NCBI RefSeq assembly: GCF_030580915.1
Contig: NZ_JAUQTA010000002.1
Span: 649,035-713,034, forward strand
From: Nocardioides jiangxiensis
GTDB lineage: Bacteria > Actinomycetota > Actinomycetes > Propionibacteriales > Nocardioidaceae
Length of the DNA stretch: 64,000 bases
Direction: 5' to 3'
Positions 51,855 to 64,000 of this stretch are shown here, piece after piece (the first letter of the stretch is position 1; the number at the start of each line of letters is the position of its first letter). The notes under the pieces were generated by a model, which saw only the letters and a list, made by a program, of their open reading frames with translations, had not been told where the DNA came from and did not search any database. The position numbers and the translations under genes were made by a program.

Positions 51855-52384
51855 GCGACCTCGACAACGACGGCATCCTCGACCTCGACACCGTGGCCGA
51901 CGCGGTGCCTGCCTGGCAGCAGCAGGCCTTCACGCTGGCGGAGTACCCCGAGAAGCTCGCGCTCGTGAAGCTCGCGGCGGGTGCGGAGGTGCCGCGCTGG
52001 GCCGAGTCCAGCTCGATCTTCAGCATCACGGCGACCGCCACCGAGACCAGCCTGATCTGCGCCGGCCGGTCAGTGCCGACGAAGACGCCGAGCATCAAGC
52101 CGCTGATCGCGTTCCGGATCACCGGCGAGATCGACGAGGGCGCGATCGGCGTCCTGGCGGGCCTTCTGGTGCCGCTCGCCGAGATCGGCGTGCCGGCGTA
52201 CACGTTCTCCACCTACGAGACCGACTGGATCATGGTCCGGGTGGTCGACGCGGCGAAGGCAGCGGAGGAGTGGCGACGACGAGGGCACACCGTTGCCGCC
52301 GCCGTCCCGATCAATCCTCCCAAGTCCTCCGCTGCTGCCAACCAGCAGAAGAAGGCCCCCCAGAAGGGCAAGAATCCCAAGTGA
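51851..52384 (+). CDS. CASTOR-like ACT-domain protein inside the arginine operon
   Basis: This 177-residue protein has the paired ACT pattern of ACT_7/CASTOR-like proteins: [42 protein letters not shown] in the first half, then [51 protein letters not shown] basic, Pro/Ala-rich tail ends it. GTGA overlaps join it to both argC and argJ, so it is made in step with the pathway. ACT proteins bind amino acids; the human relative CASTOR1 senses arginine. A sensor role is inferred, not shown. Confidence 0.75.
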   Translation: MSDLDNDGILDLDTVADAVPAWQQQAFTLAEYPEKLALVKLAAGAEVPRWAESSSIFSITATATETSLICAGRSVPTKTPSIKPLIAFRITGEIDEGAIGVLAGLLVPLAEIGVPAYTFSTYETDWIMVRVVDAAKAAEEWRRRGHTVAAAVPINPPKSSAAANQQKKAPQKGKNPK

Positions 52385-53532
52385 GCATCACGCACCCTGC
52401 CGGCTTCGTCGCCGCCGGCGTCGCCGCCGGCCTCAAGTCGAGCGGCGGCAAGGACCTCGCGCTGGTCGTCAACCAGGGCCCCACCTTCGACTCCGCCACC
52501 GTCTTCACCTCCAACCGCTGCAAGGCCAACCCGGTCCTGTGGTCGCAGGAGGTCGTCAAGGACGGCATCGTGAAGGCCGTCGTCCTCAACTCCGGCGGCG
52601 CCAACTGCTACACCGGCCCCGAGGGCTTCCAGACCACGCACGCCGTGGCCGAGAAGGTCGCCGAGAAGGTCGGGATCGGCGCGATCGACGTCGTCGTCTG
52701 CTCGACCGGACTGATCGGCCTGGCCAACGACCGCCAGCACCTGCTCGACGGCGTCGAGGCGGCGTACGCGGAGCTCAGCGCCGACGGCGGTGACGCGGCC
52801 AGCCGGGCGATCATGACCACGGACTCGGTCAACAAGCAGTTCGTCGTCGAGCGCGACGGCTGGTCCATCGGTGGCATGGCGAAGGGTGCGGGCATGCTCG
52901 CGCCGGCGCTGGCCACGATGCTGGTCGTCATCACGACCGATGCGATCGTCTCCGCTGCCGACCTCGACACGGCGCTGCGGGCGGCGACGCGGGTCTCCTT
53001 CGACCGGCTCGACTCCGACGGGTGCCAGTCGACCAACGACACGGTCACCCTGCTCGCCTCGGGAGCGAGCCGTGTGCAGCCGACCCTCGAGGAGTTCACC
53101 GAGGCGCTGACGGAGGCGTGCGTGAGCCTGGCGAAGCAGCTGCTCGCCGACGCCGAGGGCGCCGACCACGAGATCTCCATCGAGGTTGTCCACGCCGCGA
53201 CCGAGGACGACGCGGTCGAGGTCGGCCGCTCGGTGGCGCGGTCCAACCTCTTCAAGGCGGCCGTCTTCGGCCGGGACCCCAACTGGGGCCGTGTCCTGGC
53301 GTCGGTCGGCACCACGCAGGCCGCCTTCGACCCGGCCGACCTCGACGTCGCCATCAACGGCGTGTGGGTCTGCAGGAGGTCCACACCTGCCGAGGACCCG
53401 GCCACCATCGACCTCGCCCCGCGGGCCGTCACGGTCACCATCGACCTCAAGGCCGGCGACCAGAGCGCCACGGTGTGGACCAACGACCTGACCCACGCCT
53501 ACGTCCACGAGAACAGCGCGTACTCCTCATGA
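52381..53532 (+). CDS. argJ: Bifunctional ornithine acetyltransferase / N-acetylglutamate synthase
   Basis: ArgJ recycles the acetyl group from N-acetylornithine to glutamate. This 383-residue protein has [27 protein letters not shown], and the self-cleavage site in [10 protein letters not shown], where the Thr becomes the N-terminal nucleophile of the beta chain. The GTG start overlaps the ACT gene's stop. ATGA overlap with argB follows. The presence of argJ means that argE is not needed. Confidence 0.95.
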   Translation: MSITHPAGFVAAGVAAGLKSSGGKDLALVVNQGPTFDSATVFTSNRCKANPVLWSQEVVKDGIVKAVVLNSGGANCYTGPEGFQTTHAVAEKVAEKVGIGAIDVVVCSTGLIGLANDRQHLLDGVEAAYAELSADGGDAASRAIMTTDSVNKQFVVERDGWSIGGMAKGAGMLAPALATMLVVITTDAIVSAADLDTALRAATRVSFDRLDSDGCQSTNDTVTLLASGASRVQPTLEEFTEALTEACVSLAKQLLADAEGADHEISIEVVHAATEDDAVEVGRSVARSNLFKAAVFGRDPNWGRVLASVGTTQAAFDPADLDVAINGVWVCRRSTPAEDPATIDLAPRAVTVTIDLKAGDQSATVWTNDLTHAYVHENSAYSS

Positions 53533-54455
53533 GCGACCTGAGCCCGAACAAGAACGCCCACGTCCTGGCCGGCGCGCTGCCCTGGCTGAAGCGGTACCAC
53601 GGCAAGATCATCGTGGTGAAGTACGGTGGCAACGCCATGACCGACGAGGCCCTCAAGGTCGCCTTCGCCGAGGACATCGCCTTCCTGCGGCTGGCCGGCT
53701 TCAAGCCGGTCGTCGTGCACGGCGGTGGTCCCCAGATCTCGAAGATGCTCGACCGTCTCGCCATCAAGTCCGAGTTCCGGGGCGGTCTCCGGGTCACCAC
53801 CCCCGAGGCGATGGACGTCGTCCGCATGGTGCTGGTCGGCCAGGTGCAGCGCGAGCTCGTCGGCCTGCTCAACCAGCACGGCCCGCTGGCCGTCGGCCTG
53901 TCCGGCGAGGACGCGGGCCTCTTCACCGCCACGCCGACCAACACCATCGTCGACGGCGAGGAGGTCGACCTCGGCCTCGTCGGCGAGGTCGCCAAGGTCC
54001 GGCCCGAGTCGGTCCTCGACCTCGTGGAGGCCGGCCGGATCCCGGTCATCTCGAGCGTGGCGCCCGACGAGAACGGCGTGGTGCACAACGTCAACGCCGA
54101 CACGGCCGCTGCCGCGCTCGCCGCGGCGCTCGGTGCCGAGAAGCTGCTCGTCCTCACCGACGTGGAGGGCCTCTACCGCGACTGGCCGCACAGCGACGAC
54201 GTGATCGGCGAGATCAGCCCCGAGGCGCTCGCCGAGATGATCCCGAGCCTGGCCTCCGGCATGGTCCCGAAGATGCAGGCCTGCCTCCAGGCGGTGCAGG
54301 ACGGTGTCCCGCGGGCGACCGTGGTCGACGGGCGGGAGCCGCACGCGGTCCTGCTCGAGATCTTCACCGAGGAGGGTGTCGGCACCCAGGTGCTGCCCGG
54401 CGTCGAGACGAAGATCCGGCAGGCCAAGGCACCTGCCGTGGTGAAGGAGTCCTGA
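53529..54455 (+). CDS. argB: N-acetylglutamate kinase
   Basis: Step 2 of arginine synthesis and the usual feedback target. This 308-residue amino-acid kinase has [33 protein letters not shown] and [20 protein letters not shown]. The N-terminal helix before the kinase fold (about residues 10-25) is of the arginine-sensitive type. ATGA overlap with argJ; next gene argD overlaps by a single base. Confidence 0.96.
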   Translation: MSDLSPNKNAHVLAGALPWLKRYHGKIIVVKYGGNAMTDEALKVAFAEDIAFLRLAGFKPVVVHGGGPQISKMLDRLAIKSEFRGGLRVTTPEAMDVVRMVLVGQVQRELVGLLNQHGPLAVGLSGEDAGLFTATPTNTIVDGEEVDLGLVGEVAKVRPESVLDLVEAGRIPVISSVAPDENGVVHNVNADTAAAALAAALGAEKLLVLTDVEGLYRDWPHSDDVIGEISPEALAEMIPSLASGMVPKMQACLQAVQDGVPRATVVDGREPHAVLLEIFTEEGVGTQVLPGVETKIRQAKAPAVVKES

Positions 54456-55687
54456 TGACGCAGAGCTCGTCGAACGAGCAGTGGACCGAGCGCTACACCG
54501 GCTCGGTGATGAACACCTTCGGTACGCCGAAGCTCGTCCTGGTCAAGGGCGAGGGCGCCCGGGTCACCGACGCCGACGGCAAGGAGTACGTCGACCTGCT
54601 CGGCGGTATCGCCGTCAACGCGCTCGGCCACGCCCACCCGGCGCTGGTCGCTGCCGTGACGGAGCAGCTGCAGACCCTCGGCCACATTTCGAACTTCTTC
54701 GCCAGCGCCCCGCAGGTCGAGCTCGCCGAGCGGCTCTGTCGGATGGTCGGTCACTCGGTGGACGCCGCAGAGGACACGAAGGTCTTCTTCACCAACTCCG
54801 GCGCCGAGGCCAACGAGGCCGCCTTCAAGCTCACCCGGCGTACCGGCCGCACGCACCTCGTGGCCACGGAGGGCGCCTTCCACGGCCGGACCATGGGCGC
54901 GCTCGCGCTGACCTCCAAGGAGGCCTACCGGGCGCCGTTCGAGCCGCTGCCGGGCGAGGTCACCTTCGTGCCGTACGGCGACGCCGAGGCGCTGGCGGCT
55001 GCGGTCACGGATCGGACCGCAGCCGTGATCATCGAGCCCGTCCAGGGTGAGGCCGGTGTGGTGATCCCGCCGCGCGACTACCTCGCCCAGGCGCGGCGCA
55101 TCACCGCAGCAGCCGGTGCGCTGCTGTGGCTCGACGAGATCCAGACCGGCATCGGCCGGACCGGCAGCTGGCTCGCCTTCCAGAACGACGACCTCTGCGA
55201 CGAGCTGCCCGCCGTCCCCGACATCGTGACCCTGGCCAAGGGCCTCGCCGGCGGCATCCCGATCGGCGCCTGCGTGGCGACGGGTGCCGCGGCGACGCTG
55301 CTCCAGCCGGGCAACCACGGTTCGACGTTCGCGGGCAACCCGATCGCTGCGGCTGCCGCGCTCGCCGTGCTCGACACGATCGAGAAGGACGGGCTGCTCG
55401 AGCACGTCGCGGCGGTCGGCGAGCGCCTCGCCGCAGGACTCGCCGCGGAGCCGCGGATCACCGAGGTGCGCGCGGCCGGCCTGCTCATCGGCGTCGACCT
55501 GGCTGACGGCATCGACTCCGCCGCCGTCGTCACGGCCGCGCTCGAGGCCGGCTTCATCCTCAACAACCCCACGCCCAACCGGCTGCGGTTCGCCCCGCCG
55601 CTCGTCCTCACCGATGCCGACGTCGACGCGTTCCTGGCTGCCCTGCCGGGGATCCTCGACGCGGCCCAGAAGGGAGCACAGGCATGA
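54455..55687 (+). CDS. argD: Acetylornithine aminotransferase
   Basis: This 410-residue PLP class III aminotransferase has [42 protein letters not shown], and the PLP Lys in [14 protein letters not shown]. It converts N-acetylglutamate semialdehyde to N-acetylornithine. It lies between argB and argF with one- and four-base overlaps. Confidence 0.95.
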   Translation: MTQSSSNEQWTERYTGSVMNTFGTPKLVLVKGEGARVTDADGKEYVDLLGGIAVNALGHAHPALVAAVTEQLQTLGHISNFFASAPQVELAERLCRMVGHSVDAAEDTKVFFTNSGAEANEAAFKLTRRTGRTHLVATEGAFHGRTMGALALTSKEAYRAPFEPLPGEVTFVPYGDAEALAAAVTDRTAAVIIEPVQGEAGVVIPPRDYLAQARRITAAAGALLWLDEIQTGIGRTGSWLAFQNDDLCDELPAVPDIVTLAKGLAGGIPIGACVATGAAATLLQPGNHGSTFAGNPIAAAAALAVLDTIEKDGLLEHVAAVGERLAAGLAAEPRITEVRAAGLLIGVDLADGIDSAAVVTAALEAGFILNNPTPNRLRFAPPLVLTDADVDAFLAALPGILDAAQKGAQA

Positions 55688-56628
55688 CCCGGCACTTCCT
55701 CGCCGACGACGACCTCACCGCTGCCGAGCAGCAGCAGGTCCTCGCGATGGCGGCCTCGCTGAAGGCGGAGCCGTACTTCCTCAAGCCCCTCGAGGGCCCG
55801 CGCACGGTCGCGCTGATCTTCGACAAGCCGACCCTGCGCACCCAGGCGAGCTTCGCGGCCGGCATCGCCGAGCTCGGTGGTTTCCCGATGACGGTCGACG
55901 GCAACAAGGCCGGCATCGGCGTCCGCGAGTCCGTCGCCGACGTCGCCCGTGTCCTCGGCCGCCAGGCCAGCCAGATCGTGTGGCGCACCGACGCGCAGTC
56001 GAAGATCGAGGAGATGGCGCGGTACGCCGGTGTCCCGGTCGTCAACGCGCTGACCGACGACTTCCACCCGTGCCAGCTCCTCGCCGACCTGCTCACCATC
56101 TCCGAGCACAAGGGCGAGCTGGCCGGGCTGACCGCGACGTTCCTCGGCGACGGTGCCTGCAACATGGGCAACTCCTGGCTGCTCGCCGGGGCGCTCGCTG
56201 GCATGCACATCCGGATCTCGAGCCCCGAGGGCTACGAGCCGTCACAGGAGATGGTCGACCGGGCCAACAAGCTCGGCCAGGAGACCGGTGGCACCGGCGA
56301 GCTCGTCCGCGACCCGCAGGCCGCGGTCTCCGGCGCCGACGTCGTCATCACCGACACGTGGGTCTCGATGGGCAAGGAGGCCGAGGCCGCCGAGCGGCTC
56401 GCGGACCTCGCCCCCTATGCGCTGACGGCAGAGCTCCTGGCGGGTGCGAAGGCGGACGCCATCGTCATGCACTGCCTGCCGGCGTACCGGGGCAAGGAGA
56501 TCGCCGCGGAGGTCCTCGACGGTCCGCAGAGCGTCATCTGGGACGAGGCCGAGAACCGCCGCCACGCCCAGAAGGCGATCCTGACGTTCCTGCAGGCAGC
56601 CCAGCAGGCCGACGGGCAGCAGGACTGA
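55684..56628 (+). CDS. argF: Ornithine carbamoyltransferase
   Basis: Makes citrulline from ornithine and carbamoyl phosphate. This 314-residue enzyme has the ornithine/carbamoyl motifs [15 protein letters not shown] and HCLPAYRG. The carbamoyl-phosphate loop usually written S-T-R-T reads [10 protein letters not shown] here, keeping Arg and Thr but changing the first two residues. It is 314 residues long, which is normal. ATGA overlap with argD; argR follows after two bases. Confidence 0.95.
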   Translation: MTRHFLADDDLTAAEQQQVLAMAASLKAEPYFLKPLEGPRTVALIFDKPTLRTQASFAAGIAELGGFPMTVDGNKAGIGVRESVADVARVLGRQASQIVWRTDAQSKIEEMARYAGVPVVNALTDDFHPCQLLADLLTISEHKGELAGLTATFLGDGACNMGNSWLLAGALAGMHIRISSPEGYEPSQEMVDRANKLGQETGGTGELVRDPQAAVSGADVVITDTWVSMGKEAEAAERLADLAPYALTAELLAGAKADAIVMHCLPAYRGKEIAAEVLDGPQSVIWDEAENRRHAQKAILTFLQAAQQADGQQD

Positions 56629-56630
56629 CC

Positions 56631-60622
<3,992 letters not shown>

Positions 60623-60623
60623 C

Positions 60624-61268
60624 ATGCGCCGCCTCGCAGCCGTGCTGGTCGCTGCCTTCCTCGTCGGGGGAGTGGCGCAGGCCTGGCTGTGGCGACTGGA
60701 CGTCCAGGTGCTCACCGCGGCCGTCACCACGCAGTTCGCGTGGGCTCTGGTGCTGTACGCCGCCGGGTGGACCGCACCTCGCCGGTCCCGGTGGGCGGTG
60801 CTCTCGGGTGCCCTGGCCGGTGCCGTCCTGATCGGCAGCTACTACCTGTGCCAGGCGCTCGCCGACGGCGCCGCGTCGGCGACCGACCAGTTCGCGCAGT
60901 CGCGCGGGCCGGCCTGGGTGGCCGCGACGATCGCCGTGGGAGCGGTGCTGGGCCTGCTCGGCGGCTGGAGTGCGCGGGTCGGTCAGCGTCCGGTCCGGGC
61001 CGGGTTCGGACTGCTCACGATGGCGGCTGCGCTCGTGCTGGGCCCGCTGGTCCTCATCGGCCTGTACGGCGGTGACCTGCCCGCGACGGCGCGCATCGTC
61101 GTGCCTCTCGTCTACGGCGCGGTCGGGCTCGTCCTCGCTGCCCGTGCGGTACGCCGCGTACCCCGCCGCTGCCTGGTTCGTGCCGCCCTCGCTGCGGCTG
61201 CTGCCGGCGTGGTCGGGCTCGGGCTCCTGGTCCTCCTGATGACCCGGGTTCTCTACCGCACGTTCTGA
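60624..61268 (+). CDS. Hypothetical integral membrane protein, DUF6518-like
   Basis: This 214-residue protein has about six transmembrane helices. The N-terminal segment is hydrophobic, then AGWTAPRRSRWAVLSGALAGAVLIGSYYLCQALADGA. The 'SRWAVLSGALAGAVLIGSYY' type segment resembles a small actinobacterial membrane-protein family (DUF6518), but I hold this loosely. It begins one base after the glycosylase stop and is probably in the arg operon transcript. Function unknown. Confidence 0.6.
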   Translation: MRRLAAVLVAAFLVGGVAQAWLWRLDVQVLTAAVTTQFAWALVLYAAGWTAPRRSRWAVLSGALAGAVLIGSYYLCQALADGAASATDQFAQSRGPAWVAATIAVGAVLGLLGGWSARVGQRPVRAGFGLLTMAAALVLGPLVLIGLYGGDLPATARIVVPLVYGAVGLVLAARAVRRVPRRCLVRAALAAAAAGVVGLGLLVLLMTRVLYRTF

Positions 61269-61324
61269 TGAGGCAGGCTTGTCCTGCACCATTGACGACT
61301 CGCTGAATGACTGAAAGGCCGATC

Positions 61325-62587
61325 GTGGCTGTCGACCCGAACCTGATCAACGACCTGGAGTGGCGGGGTCTCCTCGCCAACTCGACCGATCTCGACGCGC
61401 TCCGCGCCGAGCTCGCCGAGGGTCCGGTCCGGTTCTATGTCGGCTTCGACCCGACCGCGCCGAGCCTGCACCTGGGCAACCTCGTCCAGATCCTCACCGC
61501 CAAGCGCCTCCAGGACGCCGGCCATGTGCCGTACGCCCTCGTCGGTGGCGCGACCGGGATGATCGGCGACCCCAAGGAGTCCGGGGAGCGCACGCTCAAC
61601 AGCCTCGACACCGTCAAGGACTGGGTCCGCCGTGTGCAGTCGCAGATCGAGCCGTTCCTCTCCTTCGAGGGCGACAACGCCGCGACGATGGTCAACAACT
61701 ACGACTGGACCGCGCCGTTGTCGACCATCGACTTCCTGCGCGACATCGGCAAGCACTTCCCGGTCAACCGGATGCTGGCCCGCGACGTGGTGAAGTCCCG
61801 TCTCGAGCAGGGCATCTCCTTCACGGAGTTCTCCTACGTCCTGCTGCAGTCGATGGACTTCCTCGAGCTGTACAGGCAGCACGACGTGAAGCTCCAGTTC
61901 GGGGGCTCCGACCAGTGGGGCAACCTCACCGGTGGCGTGGAGCTGATCCGCCGTGCGACCGGCGGCAAGGCGCACGCGTTCTCGACGCCGCTCGTGACCA
62001 AGGCGGACGGCACCAAGTACGGCAAGACCGAGGGCGGCGCGCTCTGGCTGGACCCCGAGCTGATGAGCCCGTGGGCCTTCTACCAGTTCTGGCTCAACGT
62101 CGAGGACGTCAAGGTCGGCGAGCTGCTGCGCATCTTCACGTTCCTCACCCGCGAGGAGATCGAGGAGCTCGACGCCCAGACTGCCGAGAAGCCGTTCCTC
62201 CGCGCCGGGCAGAAGGCGCTCGCCGAGCACGTCACGACGCTGGTCCACGGTCGGGGCGAGACCGAGAAGATCAAGGCGGCCGCTGCCGCGCTCTTCGGTG
62301 GCGGCGACCTCCACTCTCTCTCCGTACCCACCCTCGCGGCCGCGTTGGGCGAGGCAGGGGCGGTGAAGCTCGAGAAGCCTGGCTCCATCGTGGAGCTCCT
62401 GGTCGCTTCCGGCCTGTCGAAGTCCAACGGCGAGGCCCGGCGCACGATCGCCGAGGGCGGCGCCTACCTCAACAACGAGCGCGTCGAGGACCCGGAGTTC
62501 GTGCCGGCCGAGTCCAACCTGATCGGCGGCTCGTGGCTGGTGCTGCGCCGCGGCAAGAAGAACCTCGCCGGTATCGAGATCGGCTGA
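61325..62587 (+). CDS. tyrS: Tyrosyl-tRNA synthetase
   Basis: This 420-residue class I synthetase has the HIGH-like motif PSLHLGNLV, the tyrosine pocket VGGATGMIGDPKESGERTLNS, the KMSKS-like KYGKTEGGAL, and a C-terminal S4 RNA-binding domain (VASGLSKSNGEARRTIAEGGAYLNNE). The GTG at 61325 is chosen because GAAAGG precedes it by six bases; an ATG at 61307 would add six residues and has no site. Confidence 0.94.
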   Translation: MAVDPNLINDLEWRGLLANSTDLDALRAELAEGPVRFYVGFDPTAPSLHLGNLVQILTAKRLQDAGHVPYALVGGATGMIGDPKESGERTLNSLDTVKDWVRRVQSQIEPFLSFEGDNAATMVNNYDWTAPLSTIDFLRDIGKHFPVNRMLARDVVKSRLEQGISFTEFSYVLLQSMDFLELYRQHDVKLQFGGSDQWGNLTGGVELIRRATGGKAHAFSTPLVTKADGTKYGKTEGGALWLDPELMSPWAFYQFWLNVEDVKVGELLRIFTFLTREEIEELDAQTAEKPFLRAGQKALAEHVTTLVHGRGETEKIKAAAAALFGGGDLHSLSVPTLAAALGEAGAVKLEKPGSIVELLVASGLSKSNGEARRTIAEGGAYLNNERVEDPEFVPAESNLIGGSWLVLRRGKKNLAGIEIG

Positions 62588-62592
62588 ACCCC

Positions 62593-63654
62593 GTGACGAA
62601 GGCGCTCCCCGGAGGCTGGCAGGACGACGTCCTGGCCCGCGCCGAGGAGCGCCTTCCGCGTTCCGTGTGGCGCTACGTCATGGCGACCGCGGGTGAAGGT
62701 CTGACCGACCGGGAGAACGCCGCCGCGTGGCGCCGGGTCCGCCTCGTTCCCCGCGTCCTGCGGGACGTTCGCAGCCTCGAGCTCGGCGTGCACCTGCACG
62801 GGGATGACTACCGGCTTCCTTTCGGCATCGCCCCGACCTCTCTCCAGCGGGCCGCAGATCCCGAGGGGGAGCTGGCGATGGCGCGCGCTGCCGCAGCGGC
62901 CGGCGTACCCCACGTGGTCTCGAGCAACGCCGGCCACCGCTTCGCCGACATCGCAGCGGCAGGTGGTCCCTGGTGGCTGCAGGCCTATGTGACCGCCGAC
63001 CGCGACGACTGCCTGCCGATGCTCGAGGCGGCAGTCGCAGCGGGTGCGCGCGCCGTCGTGCTCACCGCCGACCTTCCCTTCCCCGGCACGAAGCACGACG
63101 TCGGTGACGACGACTTCGCCGACGTCGACCTCTCCTGGCACCGCGCGAACTACGACGGGCGGGCCCGCCGGACCCAACGGGGCGAGTGGGCGGCTGACCT
63201 TTCGGCGGCCGACATCGCGTGGCTGGGGGAGCAGACCGGCCTCCCGGTCGTGGTCAAGGGGGTGCTGCACCCCGTCGATGCCGAGCTCTGCGTCGACGCC
63301 GGTGCCTCCGCAGTCTGGGTGAGCAACCACGGCGGGCGACAGCTGGACCGTGCGGCGACGACGGCGGCCCTCCTCCCCGCGGTCGCCCGCTGCATCTCGG
63401 GTCGGGTGCCCCTGTACGTCGACGGCGGCGTGCGCGGCGGGGCCGACGTCCTGTCCGCGCTGTCCCTCGGGGCGGATGCCGTCTTCCTCGGTCGCCTTCC
63501 GCTCCTGGGGCTGGCGGCCGGCGGAGAGGAGCTACTGCGGCGGATCTTGCAGACGATCGAGTCCGAGCTGAGCGAGTACATGCGGCTCGCCGGGGCCCGG
63601 AACACGGCCGAAACCCGCGATCTGAGCGCCGAAATCGGCCAATTCCGCCTCTGA
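62593..63654 (+). CDS. FMN-dependent alpha-hydroxy-acid oxidase/dehydrogenase
   Basis: This 353-residue protein belongs to the lactate/glycolate oxidase family: LPFGIAPTSLQRAADPEGELAMARAAA, WLQAYVTADRDD, VVKGVLHPVDAELCVDAGASAVWVSNHGGRQLDRA (catalytic His and Arg), and LYVDGGVRGGADVLSALSLGADAVFLGR (FMN phosphate). The substrate is an unknown L-2-hydroxy acid. GTG start six bases after tyrS. It is the last gene before the rRNA leader. Confidence 0.9.
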   Translation: MTKALPGGWQDDVLARAEERLPRSVWRYVMATAGEGLTDRENAAAWRRVRLVPRVLRDVRSLELGVHLHGDDYRLPFGIAPTSLQRAADPEGELAMARAAAAAGVPHVVSSNAGHRFADIAAAGGPWWLQAYVTADRDDCLPMLEAAVAAGARAVVLTADLPFPGTKHDVGDDDFADVDLSWHRANYDGRARRTQRGEWAADLSAADIAWLGEQTGLPVVVKGVLHPVDAELCVDAGASAVWVSNHGGRQLDRAATTAALLPAVARCISGRVPLYVDGGVRGGADVLSALSLGADAVFLGRLPLLGLAAGGEELLRRILQTIESELSEYMRLAGARNTAETRDLSAEIGQFRL

Positions 63655-64000
63655 CCTGCGGAAACGTCTGATGTGGCCGCGGTCACGCTGACCCGATTTG
63701 CAACACCGTCGAAACACCGTCTAATGTTTCACCTGTCGCCGGGAACGGCGGGAGGAACGGCCGAGAGGCCGGGCCGACCGGGTCCTGGCGAAAGTCTTCC
63801 CGAAGACACCTTGCGAAGTACGGGTTTGCCAGTCATGGCGGCCGGAAAAGTTCGCGAGTTGCTGTGCGCCGGGGAAGGCCACAATCCAAAGCCCCGCAGG
63901 GGAAGCAGGAAACTGCCAACCACGGTGCGCGCTGGATCCTTGAGAACTCAACAGTGTGCCAAAAGTCGACGAATTAATTTTACCCGTCCGACGTCTGCGC
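63655..64000 (+). promoter_or_regulatory. Ribosomal RNA operon promoter and 16S leader
   Basis: A promoter with -35 TTGCAA (63698-63703), 18-base spacer and -10 TAATGT (63722-63727) is followed by a long GC-rich leader. Near the right edge is the conserved pre-16S sequence TTGAGAACTCAACAGTGTGCC (about 63940-63960), then the A/T-rich AAAAGTCGACGAATTAATTTT. The 16S gene itself lies beyond the window. It marks the start of an rrn operon and a strong transcription unit. Confidence 0.8.

Noticed and set aside
63698..63727. Second rRNA promoter inside the leader
   Set aside because: TTGCCA near 63826 has no matching -10 box at a normal distance, so only one promoter is called.

Overview
The window reads as chromosome of a high-GC actinobacterium, most like Nocardioides or another member of the Nocardioidaceae. 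This rests on gene content and order (argC to argH with argR inside, then a 3-methyladenine glycosylase and tyrS; infC-rpmI-rplT then a TrmH methyltransferase, then pheS-pheT), frequent GTG starts, DUF3099 and dodecin genes, and a typical actinobacterial 16S rRNA leader at the right edge. There is no IS element, CRISPR array or clear prophage. Most of the DNA is housekeeping, dense, and built from ATGA/GTGA-overlapping operons.

Layout: 1-870 is the end of a LysE-type exporter and a GNAT acetyltransferase. 880-3660 looks lower in GC and is gene-poor: an ECF sigma factor with a membrane protein, an isochorismatase-family hydrolase and a 58-residue protein. 4.1-9.7 kb holds small membrane proteins, VOC and YciI proteins, two SDRs and SURF1. 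9.7-20.8 kb has moaA, DUF3099, dodecin, a histidine phosphatase, serB, an orphan ABC ATPase, an NfeD-stomatin-TauE operon, an alpha/beta hydrolase, and a luciferase-like monooxygenase with its FMN reductase. 20.8-26 kb has a PEBP protein, cobT, a siroheme/precorrin-2 enzyme, a TrmH methyltransferase, an SDR and def. 26-32 kb has a paired acyl-CoA dehydrogenase operon under a perfect palindrome, galK, a lipoprotein, a nucleosidase, and a LysR effector domain that lacks its DNA-binding domain. Then tRNA-Leu(GAG), an MFS-TetR pair, an orphan SF2 helicase, hisE-hisG, sugar and nucleoside genes, SseB, infC-rpmI-rplT, an MFS exporter, a histidine kinase, pheST, LOG and a gamma carbonic anhydrase. 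50.8-60 kb is the complete arginine operon. It is followed by a DNA glycosylase, tyrS, an alpha-hydroxy-acid oxidase and the rRNA operon leader.

Two themes recur. Many genes start 6-9 bases after a TANNNT -10 box, so their mRNAs should be leaderless. In three places (acyl-CoA dehydrogenases, galK, argC) an operator-like palindrome sits on that promoter. The most interesting single observation is a CASTOR-like ACT-domain protein translationally coupled between argC and argJ, which makes it a candidate arginine or pathway sensor. No complete unknown multi-gene system such as a defence island is evident.
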